17,407 nucleotides of DNA, taken from contig JBEIHH010000065.1 in assembly GCA_040381475.1 (NCBI GenBank), positions 1 through 17,407 on the forward strand. The letters are read 5' to 3'. Shown here piece by piece: positions 14,851-17,407 of the stretch. Each line of letters begins with the position of its first letter. Within the stretch, counting starts at the first letter, position 1. The notes under the pieces were generated by a model. The model was not told where the DNA came from. It searched no databases and saw only the letters and a list, made by a program, of their open reading frames with translations. A program made the position numbers and the translations under genes. The DNA comes from JAIBBG01 sp040381475 (GTDB lineage Bacteria; Bacteroidota; Bacteroidia; Flavobacteriales_D; Sanyastnellaceae).

Positions 14851-17407
14851 TTAGTATTTGATTGTTACCGTTCCCATAATTACTTCTTTGTCTTCGGCAT
14901 AATCAATGGTGAAATAGTAGTCTGCTATTGGCAGCAATTCTCCCTGATAAGATCCATCCCACTGAGCGCTGTAACCGGTGGAATTATAGACCAATTGACC
15001 CCATCTGTTGAACACATTGATCTTCGCCTGAGTGAAATACTCAAGTCCCCCTAAAATCCAGGTATCATTTACTCCGTCGCCGTTTGGTGTTATAGCTGTG
15101 GCAATGAAAAAGCAGCCTTCTGTCGGATCAACAAAGACACTGGAGGTGAGTGTACATCCAATATCATCGGTCACTACAACGGTGTATTCCTGACTTGGTG
15201 CAAGTCCGGCAGCGGTCGCCGTTACCTGATTGTTCGGGTCATCCCACTGGTAGGAAATAGGAGGGAAACCGTTTTGCACTGCGACTGTAGCTGTTCCGTC
15301 AACGGCATTCCAGCACGTTTCAGGTGTGGAAAACATGGTAAGTACCATATCTGTAATGATGTCTGGCACAATAGCAAGCGTATCAAGTAACCGGCAGCCG
15401 ATTGAATCTTCAAGTTCAAAATATACTTCTCCTTCACCTAAACCTGATAAAGTATAAGTAACAGAATCGATGATGAGAAAATCCACCTCTTCCGGTTCGA
15501 TGAAAAATGTCAGTTCGCCTGTACCACCGCTCAGGCTAATCTCGGCAGAGCCGTCAAACATACCGGTACACGTGGGGGCATCAAGGATTACATCGATAAC
15601 AAGCGGATCCGGTTCGTCGATCGAAAATTCCATGGTATCGAAACAATTGAATAGGTCGAGGAGAACAAGCTGGTAGTCTCCGGCACAAAGTGATCCGATG
15701 TTGCCATCAGCAACTCCAATTGTTCCAGTCTCTACCAAATTGAATTCATAAGGCGGTGTGCCCCCTTCAGGCAGATAATTTACCTGACCATCGCAGGACC
15801 CTCCGCATGAAGCGTCAACTTCATCCACGAGAGTGGATAAAAGTATTGGTGGTTCATTGATATTTACATCAGCTGTATCGGTGCAACCGTTGGCATCGGT
15901 AACTGAATAAGTATAAAGTCCCGGCGCAAGATCAATAAAGACGTACGGAGTAAGAGAATCACTTGGGGTAATTGTCACAGGTGCTGTGCCACCGATTACA
16001 TCAACCAAAACCTGGCCATTGTCATAACCAAAGCAGGTAATGTCTTCTGGTATAAGGACAATGTTAATCGGATCTGGCTGATCAAGCACAATATCATTTA
16101 TTTCCTTGATACAGCCTTGTTCATCGGTAATTATGACATCGTAAGATCCTGCACAAACCTCAGTGTAAATTGCTTCGTCACCACTGCACGGGGCTTGACA
16201 ATTTGCGGCATCCGGCGAGATTTCATAAGTGAAATTTTCGAAACTTCCTGATACATCTGTGATCTGAATTTCGGCGTCGCATTCCCCAAAGCAAGTTACA
16301 GGAAGCGTGGTCAGCGTATAAACTATGTCGGTTGGTTCTGCAACAGTAATGGTGTCATAAAGCTCACAATCATTGTCGTCCGATATGACTATTGCATATT
16401 CACCGGCACACAAAGCATTGAGATTGGCATTGCCACCCCCTATTTCTGTGCCTGAAAAAGAAAATGGTGCTGATCCTCCGTCAACTTCGTAAGTTACAGT
16501 ACCATCACAGAAACTGAAACAACTGGCATCTGTAACTGTGCCTGTGGCGCTGAATTCGTCAGGCTCAGTAATTTCGAAGCTGTCAGATAGAAAGCACCCG
16601 TTTTCATCTACGATGGATACATCGTAAATTCCTTCATCGATACCCTCAAGACCAATGTCAAGAACAGATGGTCCTGCAAAATCCTGAAAGAAACCGCCGT
16701 TTAGATTCCATGAAACTGAAAGGTCACCAGTACCACCTGAAACGCTGCCTATGATACTTCCATCGTCATTTCCATAACATTCAATGACCGTTACTACGGG
16801 AGAATACTCGATCTCATCGGGGCAGGAAACGTCGATTGTTTCAGATTGTTCGCAGTCGTTGTCGTCTGTCACTGTGAAGATGTAAGAACCACAGCCGAGA
16901 TTTTGGACGATGGCTCCGCAATTGAATTGCTGGTTGTTACCGGTGATAGTAAGTGGTGGTGTTCCACCAGAGCAGGTAATCTCGATGGAGCCAGAGGTCT
17001 CACCAAAACAAAGCACGTCGGTCAACAATTCTGCGTCAAATATCAATTCGTTCGGTTCGGTAATGCTGAAAACAGCTGTCGTATCTCGACAACCAACTTC
17101 ATCCTGCATAGCTACATAGTAGCTTCCGGGATCAATGCCTGTAATGGTAAGACCGGAAAGTCCGGTGTAAGTATCTACGAGCACATCTGTATTGGTATAC
17201 AAGTAATAGTCTACGGTACCATTCTCGCTTTGGTCAAGTTCAACTTGTGCGTCTTCTCCAAAACAATCAGCGAGAACAATTTCCGGAGTGACATCAAGCA
17301 CATCGTTGCAAGGAAACAGCGCTTCAAAAAACAAATTGAGTGCAGTTTGCGCGTTTTCGTTCTGATCCCTGTATTGAATATTGATAGACCCATTGATGTC
17401 GCCACAG
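14851..17407 (-). CDS. SprB-like repeat adhesin with type B T9SS sorting domain (5' partial)
   Basis: The frame is open from the right edge to the TAA at 14851-14853 (851 residues visible), so the N-terminus lies outside the window; a TTG at 17334 is internal and should not be taken as the start. The visible part holds about nine SprB-type repeats of ~75-90 residues, each ending in a strand like G.Y.V.VTD.NGC..S..F.ITEPD and starting with a TCFGE..G motif plus GGTPP or GGTG. The last ~88 residues (FIATAITPNGDGVNDTWIL...INVFNRWGQLVYNSTGYSAQWDG...ADYYFTIDYAEDKEVIMGTVTIKY) are the gliding-motility-associated type B sorting domain. It is very acidic and cysteine-paired. Expected role: a T9SS-exported cell-surface adhesin, possibly for gliding or attachment. 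The PorP/SprF-like partner gene follows after 14 bases. Confidence 0.93.
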   Translation of the reverse strand, partial: CGDINGSINIQYRDQNENAQTALNLFFEALFPCNDVLDVTPEIVLADCFGEDAQVELDQSENGTVDYYLYTNTDVLVDTYTGLSGLTITGIDPGSYYVAMQDEVGCRDTTAVFSITEPNELIFDAELLTDVLCFGETSGSIEITCSGGTPPLTITGNNQQFNCGAIVQNLGCGSYIFTVTDDNDCEQSETIDVSCPDEIEYSPVVTVIECYGNDDGSIIGSVSGGTGDLSVSWNLNGGFFQDFAGPSVLDIGLEGIDEGIYDVSIVDENGCFLSDSFEITEPDEFSATGTVTDASCFSFCDGTVTYEVDGGSAPFSFSGTEIGGGNANLNALCAGEYAIVISDDNDCELYDTITVAEPTDIVYTLTTLPVTCFGECDAEIQITDVSGSFENFTYEISPDAANCQAPCSGDEAIYTEVCAGSYDVIITDEQGCIKEINDIVLDQPDPINIVLIPEDITCFGYDNGQVLVDVIGGTAPVTITPSDSLTPYVFIDLAPGLYTYSVTDANGCTDTADVNINEPPILLSTLVDEVDASCGGSCDGQVNYLPEGGTPPYEFNLVETGTIGVADGNIGSLCAGDYQLVLLDLFNCFDTMEFSIDEPDPLVIDVILDAPTCTGMFDGSAEISLSGGTGELTFFIEPEEVDFLIIDSVTYTLSGLGEGEVYFELEDSIGCRLLDTLAIVPDIITDMVLTMFSTPETCWNAVDGTATVAVQNGFPPISYQWDDPNNQVTATAAGLAPSQEYTVVVTDDIGCTLTSSVFVDPTEGCFFIATAITPNGDGVNDTWILGGLEYFTQAKINVFNRWGQLVYNSTGYSAQWDGSYQGELLPIADYYFTIDYAEDKEVIMGTVTIKY
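15116..17407 (-). repeat. About nine tandem SprB-type domain units
   Basis: Unit ends read in order: VGCRDTTAVFSITEPNE, NDCEQSETIDVSCPDE, NGCFLSDSFEITEPDE, NDCELYDTITVAEPTD, QGCIKEINDIVLDQPDP, NGCTDTADVNINEPP, FNCFDTMEFSIDEPDP, IGCRLLDTLAIVPD, IGCTLTSSVFVDPTEG. Most units pair this cysteine with another in a TCFGE-like motif. Boundaries are approximate, and the array continues past the window edge. The units are well diverged, so recent duplication is unlikely. Confidence 0.8.

Noticed and set aside
17332..17334. TTG as the start of the SprB-like protein
   Set aside because: The frame stays open to the right edge, and no signal peptide follows this codon.

Overview
The window suggests a member of the Bacteroidota, probably a gliding or surface-adhesin-rich lineage near the Flavobacteriales. 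The grounds are two kinds of type IX secretion system (T9SS) C-terminal sorting domain, a PorP/SprF-like protein, DUF4249, DUF983 and DUF4197 family proteins, near absence of Shine-Dalgarno sites, and TAnnTTTG-type -7 promoter elements. All family names come from reading the translations; no database search was run. The exact genus cannot be read from this window.

Plus-strand half (2-6465). The window opens inside a giant secreted protein of tandem HYR-like, four-cysteine domains (13 visible units) ending in a type A T9SS sorting domain. A strong hairpin terminator follows. Then comes purB (adenylosuccinate lyase), which overlaps by 4 bases (ATGA) an MsbA-like ABC exporter half-transporter.

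Minus-strand half (6513-17407). All genes point left. Reading in the direction of transcription, the first is a large SprB-like repeat protein with a type B sorting domain, cut by the right edge. It is followed closely (14 bp) by a PorP/SprF-like outer-membrane protein and then (8 bp) by a small secreted protein of unknown function; together these form a probable adhesin-export operon. A DUF4197 lipoprotein follows 40 bp later. Next, each with its own spacing and probable promoter, are a DegP/HtrA-type periplasmic protease, a DUF4249 lipoprotein and a DUF983 zinc-ribbon membrane protein. The last is a second type B T9SS cargo with lamin-tail, PKD-like and Ig-like domains, ending convergently with the ABC gene.

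How it fits together: three of the eleven genes are very large surface or secreted proteins addressed to the T9SS, one encodes a likely dedicated partner for a type B cargo, and HtrA could serve envelope quality control for such traffic (inference). The points most worth a second look are the unnamed third gene of the SprB-PorP operon, the A-B-C three-unit super-period inside the HYR-like protein, and a perfect CRP-type palindrome placed at about -41.5 before the DUF983 gene. No mobile elements, CRISPR arrays, tRNA or rRNA genes were seen, and no gene-free stretch exceeds 300 bases (the longest is 12265-12505, 241 bp).
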